Shown here piece after piece: positions 8,158 to 17,482 of a stretch of 64,000 nucleotides of DNA. Position 1 is the stretch's first letter, and each line of letters opens with the position of its first letter. The stretch comes from Chloroflexi bacterium TSY (GTDB lineage: Bacteria; Chloroflexota; Anaerolineae; Caldilineales; Caldilineaceae). A program made the translations under genes and the position numbers. A model generated the notes under the pieces. It was not told the DNA's origin. It did not search any database and saw only the letters and a list, made by a program, of their open reading frames with translations. The stretch covers positions 16,913-80,912 of the forward strand of contig JAHBNG010000060.1 in assembly GCA_019217005.1 (NCBI GenBank). The letters run 5' to 3'.

Positions 8158-8231
8158 CCAGATAAATTTGCCCCACGTTTATGGATCATTCCGAAGTCGG
8201 TCCGACACGTGACGAGACAAAATTTATCTGG
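8158..8231. repeat. Inverted-repeat element 2 between permease genes
   Basis: CCAGATAAATTTG (8158-8170) is answered by CAAAATTTATCTGG (8218-8231) around a 47-base loop, directly after the first inverted repeat. Both arms contain ATAAATTT, as in the neighbouring element, so the two may be related short palindromic repeats. A role in differential expression of the two permeases is possible but not shown. Confidence 0.55.
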
Positions 8232-8241
8232 CAGATCATAC

Positions 8242-9918
8242 CTAAAGTTCCATGCGTCGTCTGAAGAAGGCCGACCCGATGGCAAAGAGAATGGCTCCAA
8301 CACCAAACAAAACGACCAAAGGCATAAGGATATTGGGTTCATTGGCAGCCAACCGCTGGAGTGCTTCACTACCCCACCACACGGGTGAAATCGAGGCTAC
8401 TTCTGGGGGGAGACTAAAGCCGAAGGCGCCGCCCAGCACGCCTAGTCCCATAGAGATAATTGGCCCAAAAGTTTGGACCTGGGCTGGCGTGGCCGCAATC
8501 CCCACCACCAGGACACCAACGCCCGAGACAAAGATGCTGATGGCTAAGATTGTTGCGGCCAGCAACGGGACATTTGAACCAAAGAGGAAGATTGGCCTGC
8601 CCTCGACAATGCTGGCAATCATGGTAAAGGCCAGGAAAAGGACCGTTAATTGAGCCGCCACGACGACGATGTTGCCCAGCATTTTGCCAATCAGGATATA
8701 GCTGCGGGGCATGGGGGTAGCAAAGAGTCGCTGTAACGTCCAGTTGTTCCGCTCATCGTAGATGGAATACATGCCGAAGATGCCCGTGAAGAGGGCAAAG
8801 AAGATGGCCTGAGACGAAACAAGCAGCACCATCGTAACGCTGAACGCGCTGCCTTTTTGAACTTCATCCAGTGGTTGACGCGTCAGTTGGACATTGTCTG
8901 CTTTGGGCAAAATCATACAGCCCAGCGGCTCCAAAATAGACGAATCAATGGATTGAATCCCTTCTGTGATCGCGCTGACGTCCAGGGTGGTCAGCGCCAT
9001 ATTCGACGTAAGCAACTGGGGGCCGACCGTGTCAAATGCGGTGTAGAGGACGGCATCAATGGCCACGCTAATCCGAACAAGCTGATTGACAATGCCTTCG
9101 ACCACGGCTCGTACAATGCTGCTCTGTATGGAGTGCCCGCTATTCGCATAGATCTCGACCATGCTCTCTGTATCACCTTCTGTGGAGGCACTTGTCGCAC
9201 TCTCTGTGGAGGCACCTGTGGCACTCTCCTCAACGCCATATGCAGGCGACAGGCCATTGCTAAAGCCCGCGGGAATGATGATGGCGGCCACGTATTCTCC
9301 TCGCTCGACCGCGGCTTTGGCTTCGTCGGGTTCGGAGACTTCTGTGGCGTCAAAGAGATCGGCCAGCGTCCCTTCAAAGCCAAAGGGGTTCCCGTTATCA
9401 TTAGTACTTTGATCTTCGAATAGGGGGCAGGTCAAATCGGCCAAATTGAATCCACCTCTCACGCGATTCGTTTCGGTTACGCCGTTGGTGCTGGTCGTGG
9501 TTTCTGTTGCCGTCACAGTTTCGGCCAGAAGGATGCTGACCAACTGGTCGCCGAAGTTAAACGATGCATCACCCGACGAGAGATCGGCTTCATCAACCGC
9601 CAGGTTGTCATTTTGTAAGAGGAGTGTACCCACAGGAATCGGTTCGCCAGCGACTGCGAATTCTAAGTCACTCAGAGATGGCTCTGCGCCATCGCTCTCG
9701 GGAAATCGGTCCCCAAAGTTAGCACCCTCGTCCAGGTTGACAATGGCAATGGGGATATTCATCAGCCCAGATGAGTCAGACCCGCTACCCAATCCGCCAA
9801 AGGCAAGACCCATGACGGTCGAGATAACAATGGGCGTTATGAACATGATCAGAATGAGATTCCGATCTTGGAAGGTTGTATAGAGCTCCTTCCAAGCGAA
9901 ATTGAGTATCTTTGACAT
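8242..9918 (-). CDS. ABC-2 type exporter permease (longer)
   Basis: 558 aa, also of ABC2_membrane_3 type. An N-terminal helix follows the signature WKELYTTFQDRNLILIMFITP, then an unusually large extracytoplasmic domain (roughly residues 45-350), then a C-terminal block of five or six helices with DERNNWTLQRLFATPMPRSY before the second one. The extracytoplasmic part has a low-complexity stretch of repeated ATSASTE-type units (around 9170-9230). The start is supported by a GGAAGGG box. Its partner permease is downstream and the ATPase gene ends 27 bases upstream. Confidence 0.88.
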   Translation of the reverse strand: MSKILNFAWKELYTTFQDRNLILIMFITPIVISTVMGLAFGGLGSGSDSSGLMNIPIAIVNLDEGANFGDRFPESDGAEPSLSDLEFAVAGEPIPVGTLLLQNDNLAVDEADLSSGDASFNFGDQLVSILLAETVTATETTTSTNGVTETNRVRGGFNLADLTCPLFEDQSTNDNGNPFGFEGTLADLFDATEVSEPDEAKAAVERGEYVAAIIIPAGFSNGLSPAYGVEESATGASTESATSASTEGDTESMVEIYANSGHSIQSSIVRAVVEGIVNQLVRISVAIDAVLYTAFDTVGPQLLTSNMALTTLDVSAITEGIQSIDSSILEPLGCMILPKADNVQLTRQPLDEVQKGSAFSVTMVLLVSSQAIFFALFTGIFGMYSIYDERNNWTLQRLFATPMPRSYILIGKMLGNIVVVAAQLTVLFLAFTMIASIVEGRPIFLFGSNVPLLAATILAISIFVSGVGVLVVGIAATPAQVQTFGPIISMGLGVLGGAFGFSLPPEVASISPVWWGSEALQRLAANEPNILMPLVVLFGVGAILFAIGSAFFRRRMEL

Positions 9919-9945
9919 AATTCTTTCTTTTTCACCCTTCCTATA

Positions 9946-10947
9946 TTAGTCCCGTAATGCCCGTCCTGTTAACGCCAAGAAAACGGCCTCTAGATCCGGC
10001 TCTTTGACTTGTACCGACTGGATCTCGATGCCTGCGTCTGCCAAGCCTTGGATCAGCTCTGGCAGCGCGCGGCGTCCCTCTTTGGCAAACGCAGTGATAC
10101 GCCCTGGCACTGAGTCGCTGCTACCTTCGGCAAACTGCTCGGGTGGATCAAAGGTGATTTTGGAGACTCTCACGACCTGGGACTGAAGCTGGGCCAATAG
10201 CGAATCGGATGCGCTCTGTTCGCCGATGATGAACTCCAGCCGATCCTCTTCTCCGACTCGTTGGGTTAGCTCGTGCTGGGTGCCCAAAGCAATAATCGCG
10301 CCGTGGTCGATAATCCCCACGCGGTCACTCAATTCCTGGGCCTCTTCCATGAGGTGGGTGGTGTAGAGGACGGTCATGTTGTACTCGTCTCGTAGCTGCT
10401 TGACCGTATCTAGAATGCGGCGGCTTTGCGGGTCGATGCCAACGGTTGGCTCATCCATATAGACAAGCTGGGGGTGATGGAGCAAGCCGACGCCAATGTT
10501 GACCCGCCGCTTCATACCGCCGGAGTAGGTATCGATGCGATCTTTCTGCCGGTCTGTCAGATCGATGAATTCCAGAACCTCATCGACTCGTTTGTTGAGT
10601 GTCGCTCCGCTCATGCCGTACATTTGGCCAAAAAAGGTTAGATTTTGGCGTGCGCTTAGTTCGGGGTAGAGGGCGATCTCTTGAGGAATAAAGCCCATGA
10701 GCTTTTTGGCTTCGATGGGCTGCTTGGTGATGGAGAAGCCGCCAATGCTGGCATCTCCGCTGGAAGGTTCCACCAACCCGCTGATCATGGAGATGGTGGT
10801 GGTTTTTCCGGCACCGTTTGGTCCGAGGAGGCTAAAGATTTCGCCCTCTTCAATCGTCAGGTTGACATCTTTGGCCGCATGGACAGGGGTGCCATCAGCG
10901 TGTTTGAATTCTTTAGACAGGTTTTGGGTTTGGACAATGGGGGGCAT
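9946..10947 (-). CDS. ABC exporter ATP-binding protein (DrrA-like)
   Basis: 333 aa with all nucleotide-binding motifs: Walker A GPNGAGKTTT near residue 44, signature YSGGMKRRVNIG near 140, Walker B LVYMDEP near 160, and the switch His in LYTTHLME near 195. The C-terminal 80 residues form the regulatory extension found in daunorubicin-resistance-type (DrrA) ATPases. It is the first gene of the minus-strand exporter cluster; an AAAGGAA box precedes the ATG. Energises transport through the two permeases that follow. Confidence 0.93.
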   Translation of the reverse strand: MPPIVQTQNLSKEFKHADGTPVHAAKDVNLTIEEGEIFSLLGPNGAGKTTTISMISGLVEPSSGDASIGGFSITKQPIEAKKLMGFIPQEIALYPELSARQNLTFFGQMYGMSGATLNKRVDEVLEFIDLTDRQKDRIDTYSGGMKRRVNIGVGLLHHPQLVYMDEPTVGIDPQSRRILDTVKQLRDEYNMTVLYTTHLMEEAQELSDRVGIIDHGAIIALGTQHELTQRVGEEDRLEFIIGEQSASDSLLAQLQSQVVRVSKITFDPPEQFAEGSSDSVPGRITAFAKEGRRALPELIQGLADAGIEIQSVQVKEPDLEAVFLALTGRALRD

Positions 10948-11160
10948 ATATTTTTCCTTTGCTTAACGTAAGTTTTGTGCAATCAGAGCCAATAATGGCC
11001 AAAAGTGAAAAAATGGTTAGTGGTTCACCGTTGACTGACGATTCGCGTTTGAGATGAGATTCTCAGGCTACGACCAGATGTCAATCCGATCGCATCAGTT
11101 ACCCTGTAACCACTACCAAAAAATGAACATGATGAAATAAAGCTTTCTTGAACCCGTTCC

Positions 11161-11319
11161 CTAATTGTCAGACTTACATGACCAAACTGCACCAGCGATG
11201 ATGAAACAGGCGATTCCTAAGAATATGGCAATGTTTGATGGCAAAATACTAAATGATGAAGCTAGTAAGAAAAGTACACCGAGGATGCTTGGAATTGTTG
11301 CGACCGTTTGCGTATCCAT
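11161..11319 (-). CDS. 52-aa membrane peptide, copy 2
   Basis: A short gene on the minus strand. The product begins MDTQTVATIPSILGVLF and ends WSCKSDN: two predicted helices around the loop FSILPSNIAIF. It has exactly the length of the product at 2773-2931 and matches it at most positions. The leader TAAGGAGACAAGA is also shared. The region 10948-11160 between it and the exporter ATPase holds nothing else recognisable. Function unknown; conservation of two copies supports a real protein. Confidence 0.7.
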   Translation of the reverse strand: MDTQTVATIPSILGVLFLLASSFSILPSNIAIFLGIACFIIAGAVWSCKSDN

Positions 11320-11396
11320 TCTTGTCTCCTTAGTTACATGGTAAACAGTGATTTCTCTTGGTCTGACTCCTATATAAAAATGATTGTGCTCTACTC

Positions 11397-11508
11397 AAGT
11401 ATAAGCAAGAAGTGGGCAACTGTAATCCACCATTCGATGGGTTTGGCGTTGCATAGCGGTCGATTGATGAATCAACCATCTGGTTGATTGGCGAAGCAGG
11501 AAGGTCAG
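11397..11508. repeat. 112-bp dispersed repeat, copy 1
   Basis: A 112-bp block about 91% identical to 50600-50711 in the same orientation, with no length difference. It contains the short palindrome AATCAACCATCTGGTTGATT. No terminal inverted repeats or target duplications were found, so the type of element is unknown. Here it lies downstream of, and may have displaced the end of, the small membrane-protein gene at 11811. Confidence 0.7.
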
Positions 11509-11639
11509 ACGGATTCGTTTGCGCCGGAAGTGCGGGCGTTTGCTACTATGCCGGAAGTGCAGGAGGTGTTTGATTCCCAGAGCGGAGAGTTGCGGTATGA
11601 CTGGGCGTCGCAGATTATTCGGGCCAGGTCCCGTGCCAA

Positions 11640-11811
11640 CAACCAGCGGAATCGCCCCATAAAGCAGGGTTCCCACTAGCGGCGGTAGCATTAATCCGCC
11701 AAAGAGCGCGCCCACAAACGCCACCGGACAGGCCACGATATAGCCGACCATTGTGCTCACTTTTTGCCCCTGGCTGACCGACTTATTAAGTAGAACGATC
11801 AAGAGTTTCAT
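11640..11811 (-). pseudogene. Small membrane protein, 3' end replaced
   Basis: Starts at ATG 11811 behind AAGGAGGTAGGT. About 57 residues make sense: MKLLIVLLNKSVSQGQKVST followed by two hydrophobic helices and a GTG turn. After roughly 11640 the frame runs into unrelated, arginine- and histidine-rich translation and then the 112-bp repeat, so the original C-terminus is lost. The sequence 11510-11640 is unrecognised. Family not identified. Confidence 0.5.
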
Positions 11812-11853
11812 ACCTACCTCCTTCTTATCAGACATCTGATTGCGGTGGATATT

Positions 11854-12573
11854 CTACAATGTTGGTGCCAAGAAAATCAGCATAATCGGAAAAGGCTCTG
11901 CTAAGAAAACGGCCAGGCTATGGGCCAGAATGACCGGTGTCAGACTGCGCTTCCCCCACAGATAGAGACCGGACAGAATCAGCCCGAATACCAAACTGAC
12001 AATGAAACCGTCGATGTTAAATGCCCAAATTGTGTGATAGACGGCAAAAACCAAGGCTGCAAGAAGCACTTGTCCCCAATTGGGTACGGCAATCTGGTTG
12101 AGGCGGTTCATCAAATACCCGCGGCCCAAGATTTCTTCCATCAAGGCCACGCCTGCATGGACTACCGCCACAACTACCCTGTAGATACTTATTTGCATCA
12201 CATCTGTTTCGGGATTCACTTGCAATATGCTGAACATAAAGAGCGCGGCCCAGATGACACCGACCAATGCGCCCACAACGATAGCGGGCCAATGGGTCGG
12301 TCTACCCAACCCCATTTCACTCAGCCACTGACCAATTTCCCCCAAGTTTTTACCGTCAAGTCGCAGCGCGACCATGATGATGATGCCAAAACTAATCACA
12401 AAGCCCGCAAGCAGCCAAGGGACACCAACTTCCATCCCCATCCGATTGCTCAAGTATTTTGGCACAGGTCCAAGATGGGAGCCGACCAATAAACAAAGCA
12501 ACACGACAACAAAAAGAACTCGACCGAGAATGCCAGACTTTGCCGCAGGTGTTTCTATTGATAGTGCGTTCAT
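11854..12573 (-). CDS. CPBP family intramembrane glutamic protease
   Basis: 239 aa and about seven predicted helices. The Abi/CPBP motifs are present: EEILGRGYLMNR (two Glu and Arg), a conserved His in VYHTIWAF, and LTPVILAHSLAVF near the end. Members cleave membrane-embedded substrates or act in peptide maturation or immunity; no specific substrate can be named. A strong AGGAG box precedes the ATG. The edge of an insertion sequence lies about 13 bases upstream, so the native promoter has been cut off and transcription may now start inside the element. Confidence 0.85.
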   Translation of the reverse strand: MNALSIETPAAKSGILGRVLFVVVLLCLLVGSHLGPVPKYLSNRMGMEVGVPWLLAGFVISFGIIIMVALRLDGKNLGEIGQWLSEMGLGRPTHWPAIVVGALVGVIWAALFMFSILQVNPETDVMQISIYRVVVAVVHAGVALMEEILGRGYLMNRLNQIAVPNWGQVLLAALVFAVYHTIWAFNIDGFIVSLVFGLILSGLYLWGKRSLTPVILAHSLAVFLAEPFPIMLIFLAPTL

Positions 12574-12623
12574 GACTTGAGTCTCCTAAGCTTGACTTTG
12601 TAAGTTTTGAGCACATTAAAAAG

Positions 12624-13979
12624 TTAATAACAGACAGCAGAAAGTAAGGTGTTCACCTGAGAGGGAGAGAATAAACGAAGAGCAGGTGAAATGTGGGATG
12701 TCTGGAAAAGGAAATGGGACCATAAGCGGCGGCGAACCAGAGAGAGGAGGTCATGGAAGGAGGCGTGAGTCTTGTGATACCAAGCAGCTTGAGGCAAAGG
12801 GATAGAGCCATCAGGAGAGAAGGCATGAGCCATCAAAATGACAAGGCTGAAAAGACCAAAGAGAGCAGGAGTAGTGCGCTCAATGGCCAAGTCACTCCAC
12901 TGGCGCTGAGTTTCGACACCGAGATGAGCCCTGGCTTCCTCGAAAGTGACTTCAATGGACCAGCGTTTGACGAAATCAGCGATGATGTGGGGGGCAGCCT
13001 GATGAATGTCGGTGGAGAAGTAAGCGACGGTCTCAGCTTGGCCTTTGGGATCGCGGACTAAAACCCAGCGCAGAAGGAGCGGGGTAGTGCCAGTGGAGTA
13101 CCAAAAGGCAAGGCCAGTGGCCCAGTCGACGACTTCAGAGTCTCCACCATACCAGTCAATGCGGCAGCGGTGCCAACAGGTGGTTTGGAAGAGGGCGACA
13201 TCTGCCAGATTGGGCAGTCGCTGCCCAACGACAGGAGGACGACCAGGTCGTTTTGTGCCGTCAGGTTTCAAACGGGAGGGTGGATAGTCAAAGAGACGCG
13301 CATCCAGTCGCAGAGGCCCAATCAAGGTGACTCCTTGGGATTGACAGCGCAAGCCCAACTCGATCACACTGTAAGCCCCATCGCCGATGAGCTTGATTTC
13401 TCGACCTGGCAAAGCTCGACGCAGCCAGGCCACCACCTGCATGGTTCGTTTCGCTACTGTCCGGTGGCGCTTGTTAAGCGTTTCGCTGACTTTCGGCGTT
13501 GTGAGTAAGACGCTCAGAAAGGGCAACGACCAGTAGAGGTCACTCCACGGCAACTTGACCACCACACAGAAGACCAGCCACCGCAATCCGCTCGTGCTTA
13601 CGTTCATCTTCCGGCCTGACGCCAGGCTATCTCGCCAGTGTCCTCGTTTGCTGATCTTGGGACCCCAGCGCCTTTCTAGCGTCTCGTCTACCGTTATCTC
13701 GACTGGCGCTCCCATGACCACAAACGTATCCACAATCAAGTGCAGTAAGATATAGCTCAACATCAATCCATCCCACTTCGCTCGATTCAGCACATGGTGA
13801 TACTTGGACCAGTCTCCCTCTTGCTCCAATCCCATCACTCTCAACGCCGCTGTCACCGTTCGTCTTCCCTTCGTTAACACCGTCCCTATCACCAAGACCA
13901 GTGCCTTTTGGTACGTCGGTTCTGTGAAGACTGGGCGAAAGCTCTCGAACAACGGGATTATTTCTGCTGGAAGGAACAT
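12624..13979 (-). CDS. IS701-type (DDE_5) transposase
   Basis: 451 aa from ATG 13979; a longer frame to 14045 enters a second insertion sequence and was rejected. The DDE_5 catalytic block is visible: VEITVDETLERRWG (first Asp) near residue 95, LIGDGAYSV near 195 (second Asp), and the late acidic residue in RWSIEVTFEEARAHLG near 370. The frame is intact, so the protein could be active. Its own promoter region upstream has been displaced by the nested element. Confidence 0.88.
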   Translation of the reverse strand: MFLPAEIIPLFESFRPVFTEPTYQKALVLVIGTVLTKGRRTVTAALRVMGLEQEGDWSKYHHVLNRAKWDGLMLSYILLHLIVDTFVVMGAPVEITVDETLERRWGPKISKRGHWRDSLASGRKMNVSTSGLRWLVFCVVVKLPWSDLYWSLPFLSVLLTTPKVSETLNKRHRTVAKRTMQVVAWLRRALPGREIKLIGDGAYSVIELGLRCQSQGVTLIGPLRLDARLFDYPPSRLKPDGTKRPGRPPVVGQRLPNLADVALFQTTCWHRCRIDWYGGDSEVVDWATGLAFWYSTGTTPLLLRWVLVRDPKGQAETVAYFSTDIHQAAPHIIADFVKRWSIEVTFEEARAHLGVETQRQWSDLAIERTTPALFGLFSLVILMAHAFSPDGSIPLPQAAWYHKTHASFHDLLSLVRRRLWSHFLFQTSHISPALRLFSPSQVNTLLSAVCY

Positions 13980-14000
13980 TGGGCTCTCCTCTCTTTGATA

Positions 14001-15468
14001 CCTTATTTTTGCGCAACGGGAAGGGAATTCTATTCGTTGACGCAATAAGAGCCTGATTCTATTCGATCAAATTCGTCAAAATGCCGAAAAAAGGATAGCC
14101 TCAAAGAAATTCATTAGAGATACCCGATCCAAGGAGGCATTCATGGCAATAGAATTCGGACTAACGAACGAGATCAGCAATACTCAGTATGCACCATTAG
14201 CTGCGTTGCTGGCACACTACCATCAAGAGAAAGTGCTAACTGCGTTGAAGAAGATCGAAATACCGGTCAAAACGTATGAATATACACCAGCAAGTAAGTT
14301 GGAACAGGTGCTGGTTAGCATATTATGTGGTTGCGCAACGCTGACTGAGTTCAATACAAAGGTCAGACCAGAAAGACTCCTTGCGAAAATTTATGGGATG
14401 GAGCAGCTTAGTGAGCAATCAAATATGTCTCGTACATTAGACGCCCTAACTCTAATGAATATCGGTAGAGTGTGGTCAGCGAAATCTGCAAGCCTCTAAG
14501 CCAAATACACAACCACGATTGGCGAGGGTTCTTGTGGTTAGACTTTGACCTATCCGGATTACCATGCGGCAAAAAGGCACAGAAAAGTCAAAAAGGCTAT
14601 TTTAGCGGCAAAAAAACGCAACGGGACGCCAATTGGTCCGTGTAAGTTCGGTTAAATACCATGAAACGGTTTGGTCAGACCTCTATCCAGGGAGTCAGCA
14701 TACAGCTCCATCGTTTCAGCCAGCCGTGCTTGCCACGGAAAGTTCATTAGAGTTAGACGAGAAAAAAACGCGAGCGAGTCGTCTGGCGCACCGATGGCGG
14801 TGCAGGTAGTGAAGAAAATATTCGGTGGCTGCTCAACCGCAACTATCAATTTATGATGAAGGGCAACTCCAACCGTCGTGCCCATCTGTGGGCGCAACAG
14901 GTGACTCGATGGGATCCTTGCGGTGACGTCTTTCTGGCTGAAATTCCATCCCCTATCAAGTTTAATCGCCCTGTACGCATTTTTCTCAAAAAAAGAGTGA
15001 AAAACGAGCAAATTTGTGTCAGTTACTACATTTCGACCATCAAATTGCCATCCAAGCGTCACTTCATTTCATATTATGACAATCGAGGTGCGGCTGAAAT
15101 CGAACAATTCCGTAATGATAAAATGGGGTTACACTTAGCTTCTCGTCGCAAGACCCTATTTCTAGCTCAAAAATCTCTTATCCTTTTGGCTGATTTGGCG
15201 CATAATTTGATAGGCCATTTCCATCAGCAAGCTCTCGTGGATACTAGATTTGAACCTTTCCGGCAGAAACGAATTGTTCGAGATCTATTACAAATACCTG
15301 GTTTTCTCTCTTTTCAGAACGGCTCACTTTCACGGATTGACCTGCTAAGTTCACATCCTTATTCTCGTGACCTTCTGATTTGCTTGAAATCCTATCTAGA
15401 GGCCGATTAGAAACCCCCTCTAGTTGCATGAACGAATAGAATCACGCTCTCGTTGCGCAAAAATAAGG
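14001..15468 (+). mobile_element. 1468-bp insertion sequence nested in the IS701-type element
   Basis: Perfect 18-bp terminal inverted repeats, CCTTATTTTTGCGCAACG, and a 5-bp target duplication TGATA (13996-14000 and 15469-15473). Just inside, ATTCTATTCGTT is also repeated in inverse. Length, CC-starting ends and a 5-bp duplication fit the IS1380 family. The encoded transposase is broken (next entry), so this copy is dead unless helped in trans. Confidence 0.9.
14143..15410 (+). pseudogene. IS1380-like DDE transposase, frameshifted
   Basis: The N-terminal frame (14143-14499) begins MAIEFGLTNEISNTQYAP and contains the conserved region around FNTKVRPERLLA. It then loses frame. Pieces continue with FDLSGLPCGKKAQKSQKGYF (around 14550) and the C-terminal third (14853-15410), which has YYDNRGAAEIEQFRND and LLADLAHNLIGHF, the acidic end of the DDE core. 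At least two frameshifts separate these parts. Confidence 0.8.
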
Positions 15469-15565
15469 TGATAGTTGTTTTCTCACTCCTATCTTACATC
15501 AGCTTCCCTTTTGTTCCTTCTTTATTAACTTTTTAATGTGCCCAAATTGTACAAAGTCGAGCTTA

Positions 15566-15646
15566 GTGCTTATCCGAAAAGTTCTGTGTCGGTGCATTCT
15601 CACCCCAGAAGTTAGCTGGACTCACAACCACTTTTCGGATAGGTTC
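15566..15646. mobile_element. 81-bp MITE, family C, copy 1
   Basis: Ends GTGCTTATCCGAAAAG and, inverted, GAACCTATCCGAAAAG, flanked by the 3-bp duplication TTA (15563-15565 and 15647-15649). It has the same length as the copy at 53658-53738. End sequence and TNA target match the IS5-type element at 29553-30557. It abuts the outer end of the IS701-type element. Confidence 0.85.
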
Positions 15647-15667
15647 TTAATTCGTTAGGTTTCGTTA

Positions 15668-16727
15668 TCAGACTGCCATTTCTGAAGGATTTTTGAAATG
15701 GCCAACTTGATGCATCATCTCGACTGATTTGGGACGTAACAGCACGTAGTTAGCTGGCACTTTAGCCTGGATACCGCCAGCAAGTGGGATTGTGTGAATT
15801 GCGTCTTGCCCTTGTTTGATGATCGACCAATCCTCTTGTGCATATCCATCGTCTGCCGCAGGATCAAACCCGCTGGGGTTGATACCGTGACGGACTATGT
15901 CGCGCATGTGTTGCAATAGGGTAAAACGGCTCTCTTTGGGTAACGCCATAAAGTGCTTGACAGCGCTTGGACCGACCTCGATCTGATAGAGACACCCCTG
16001 CTCACCCAGCAAGATTTTCATACTCTCAGTAGATCCAAATTTCAGGTTTTGAGAGAGAATTCTGGCTAAACAGTTGACATAAATACAAATTTGCTGGTCG
16101 ATATCTAGTTTTTGCGTTAGATTTGGGCGATTTTCAGATATGAAATAGGTTGTTTTCTGTAACCGAAATCTGAATAAATGACTCCAAAATCCCTGCAATC
16201 TCGACTGAAAATCGCCAAAAACGCCAAATTTGGATCTACTGACTCTCCATAAATTTGGCGCGATCTGCCTTCTGAATGACGTGCAATACGCCGCGCACGT
16301 AGATATTCACATCCCCGAATTCATCATGGAATGTCGCGGCTTCTTCAGGATTGATAGCGTTCAGGACACGAAACTCGATATTGCTAGCTGGCGCAGTCTC
16401 TGCCTGTGCCTTCTGGATGGCGGCGGGTGAAACATCGACACCGACGACGCGGGCAAAGTGCTGGGCCAGAAAGCGTGTCTGCCGTCCGTTGCCACACCCC
16501 AGATCCACGATGGGCAGCTCTGGATTCATATGTTCCTTGAAGCGTCTCAGATCCCCCGCTGACGCCATATCTGGTACATTGTCCCACATGACTTGGCCCT
16601 TTGGACCAGTTTCCTGCACGCCACGCCAGTAATTATCCCACTGCCCAACGTAGTTGCCCGCGTTCTTCTTGAAGAGTTGATAATAAACAAGGTGGCTGTA
16701 CAATTGAATTGACGCGAATAATTTCAT
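15668..16727 (-). pseudogene. Class I SAM-dependent methyltransferase, split by a MITE
   Basis: The 5' part (16727 to 16242) has the SAM-binding motif IVDLGCGNGRQTRFLA near residue 74, the acidic turn VVGVDVSPAAI, and later VIQKADRAKFMES. There the MITE supplies an in-frame CAG-TAG stop. The 3' part (16026 to 15668) continues MKILLGEQGCLYQIEVG and ends FKNPSEMAV. Removing the element and one 5-bp duplication gives a continuous 279-aa protein. The substrate cannot be told. AGGAAG precedes the ATG. The upstream gene at 16814-17278 may be in the same operon. Confidence 0.9.
16027..16241 (-). mobile_element. 215-bp MITE, family A, copy 2
   Basis: Inverted relative to the copy at 891-1105 and different from it at two positions only. 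Ends CAGTAGATCCAAATTT; target duplication ACTCT (16022-16026 and 16242-16246). The insertion is inside the methyltransferase gene. The near-identity of the two copies points to recent mobility. Confidence 0.93.
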
Positions 16728-16813
16728 TTGGATCTTCCTAACCCGGCAGAGCCGGAACCAAAAAGGGAACTACAGCGACCGTCCGATCCCTTTTGAAACA
16801 CCCACTGACCAGA

Positions 16814-17278
16814 TTACGGTATAATTTCATCAACTATCGCCACTTCAAAGTCCCCAACCAGCGCGATACAGAGAATGTTCGGCGCGCGTTGCAGCAACTT
16901 CGCCAACGCAGGTGTGCCTTCGCCACGCATCAGCTTACCGCCTGGTAGTACTTCGATGTGCGTGAGCTGATCGGACAGACCGTGGTCTTCAATCCAGGCG
17001 AGGATAGCGGCCCGCTGCCGTTTGGCGATTGCGTAGCGGACGTTGGCGTGTCGCTGTTGCGCACCATCCTGAGGTTCTAAAGCCGCTGGACGTTCTAACA
17101 TGACTAAAAATCTCGTCGGGTCCAGTAAATGGCGAGACGGCATCTGGTCACAACCGTCAATTGTGTGGGCGAACAGATCCTCCGTGCCTTGCTTGGCAGT
17201 AGCAATAGCCAGACTATGAGCGACCGCCATGTCTTGCTCTGATACCAAAGGTTCAATTGCCCGAGTAGTAGCTAACAT
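16814..17278 (-). CDS. Hypothetical protein, 154 aa
   Basis: A well-formed gene with AAGGAGAATTCAA before its ATG. No family was recognised. The first third is polar and alanine-rich. The C-terminal half (about residues 90-154) reads as an alternating helix-strand domain with a conserved-looking LPGGKLMRGEGTPALAKLLQ and ends with a hydrophobic, acidic strand. No signal peptide or membrane segment. It lies 86 bases upstream of the methyltransferase in the same direction. Confidence 0.6.
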   Translation of the reverse strand: MLATTRAIEPLVSEQDMAVAHSLAIATAKQGTEDLFAHTIDGCDQMPSRHLLDPTRFLVMLERPAALEPQDGAQQRHANVRYAIAKRQRAAILAWIEDHGLSDQLTHIEVLPGGKLMRGEGTPALAKLLQRAPNILCIALVGDFEVAIVDEIIP

Positions 17279-17482
17279 TTGAATTCTCCTTGTTGAAGAT
17301 TCGATTATGCAGAACGATGCTTGTGTCGCTGCCCATAGGATACTCGGCGAGCGCTCACAAAGCGTCTCAAAAATCGCTCACCTTACTTCATCAGATCCGG
17401 GGTGTATCTTAGTTTCGGGGCACTCTCGACCAGCTTTCCACATTCGCCCCAAAAGTGAGATGCTCCCTCAAATCGATCCGTA

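Larger units (their letters stand above)
12586..15566. mobile_element. IS701-type insertion sequence, itself interrupted
   Basis: The ends carry a long imperfect inverted repeat of about 45 bp. The left end reads CTAAGCTTGACTTTGTAAG and continues to GCACATTAAAAAGTTAATAA (about 12612-12631). The inverse of both blocks lies at 15522-15566. One intact transposase gene lies inside. The part upstream of the transposase is split by a second element (14001-15468). No certain target duplication could be defined; CTAA and TTAG flank the inner ends. Confidence 0.75.

Noticed and set aside
11488..11679. Plus-strand 63-codon ORF (FAPEVRAFATMPEVQEVF) as a real gene
   Set aside because: It starts inside the dispersed repeat and overlaps the broken membrane-protein gene; no recognised family.
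12753..13508. Plus-strand ORFs across the IS701-type transposase
   Set aside because: The DDE motifs are on the minus strand in an intact 451-aa frame.
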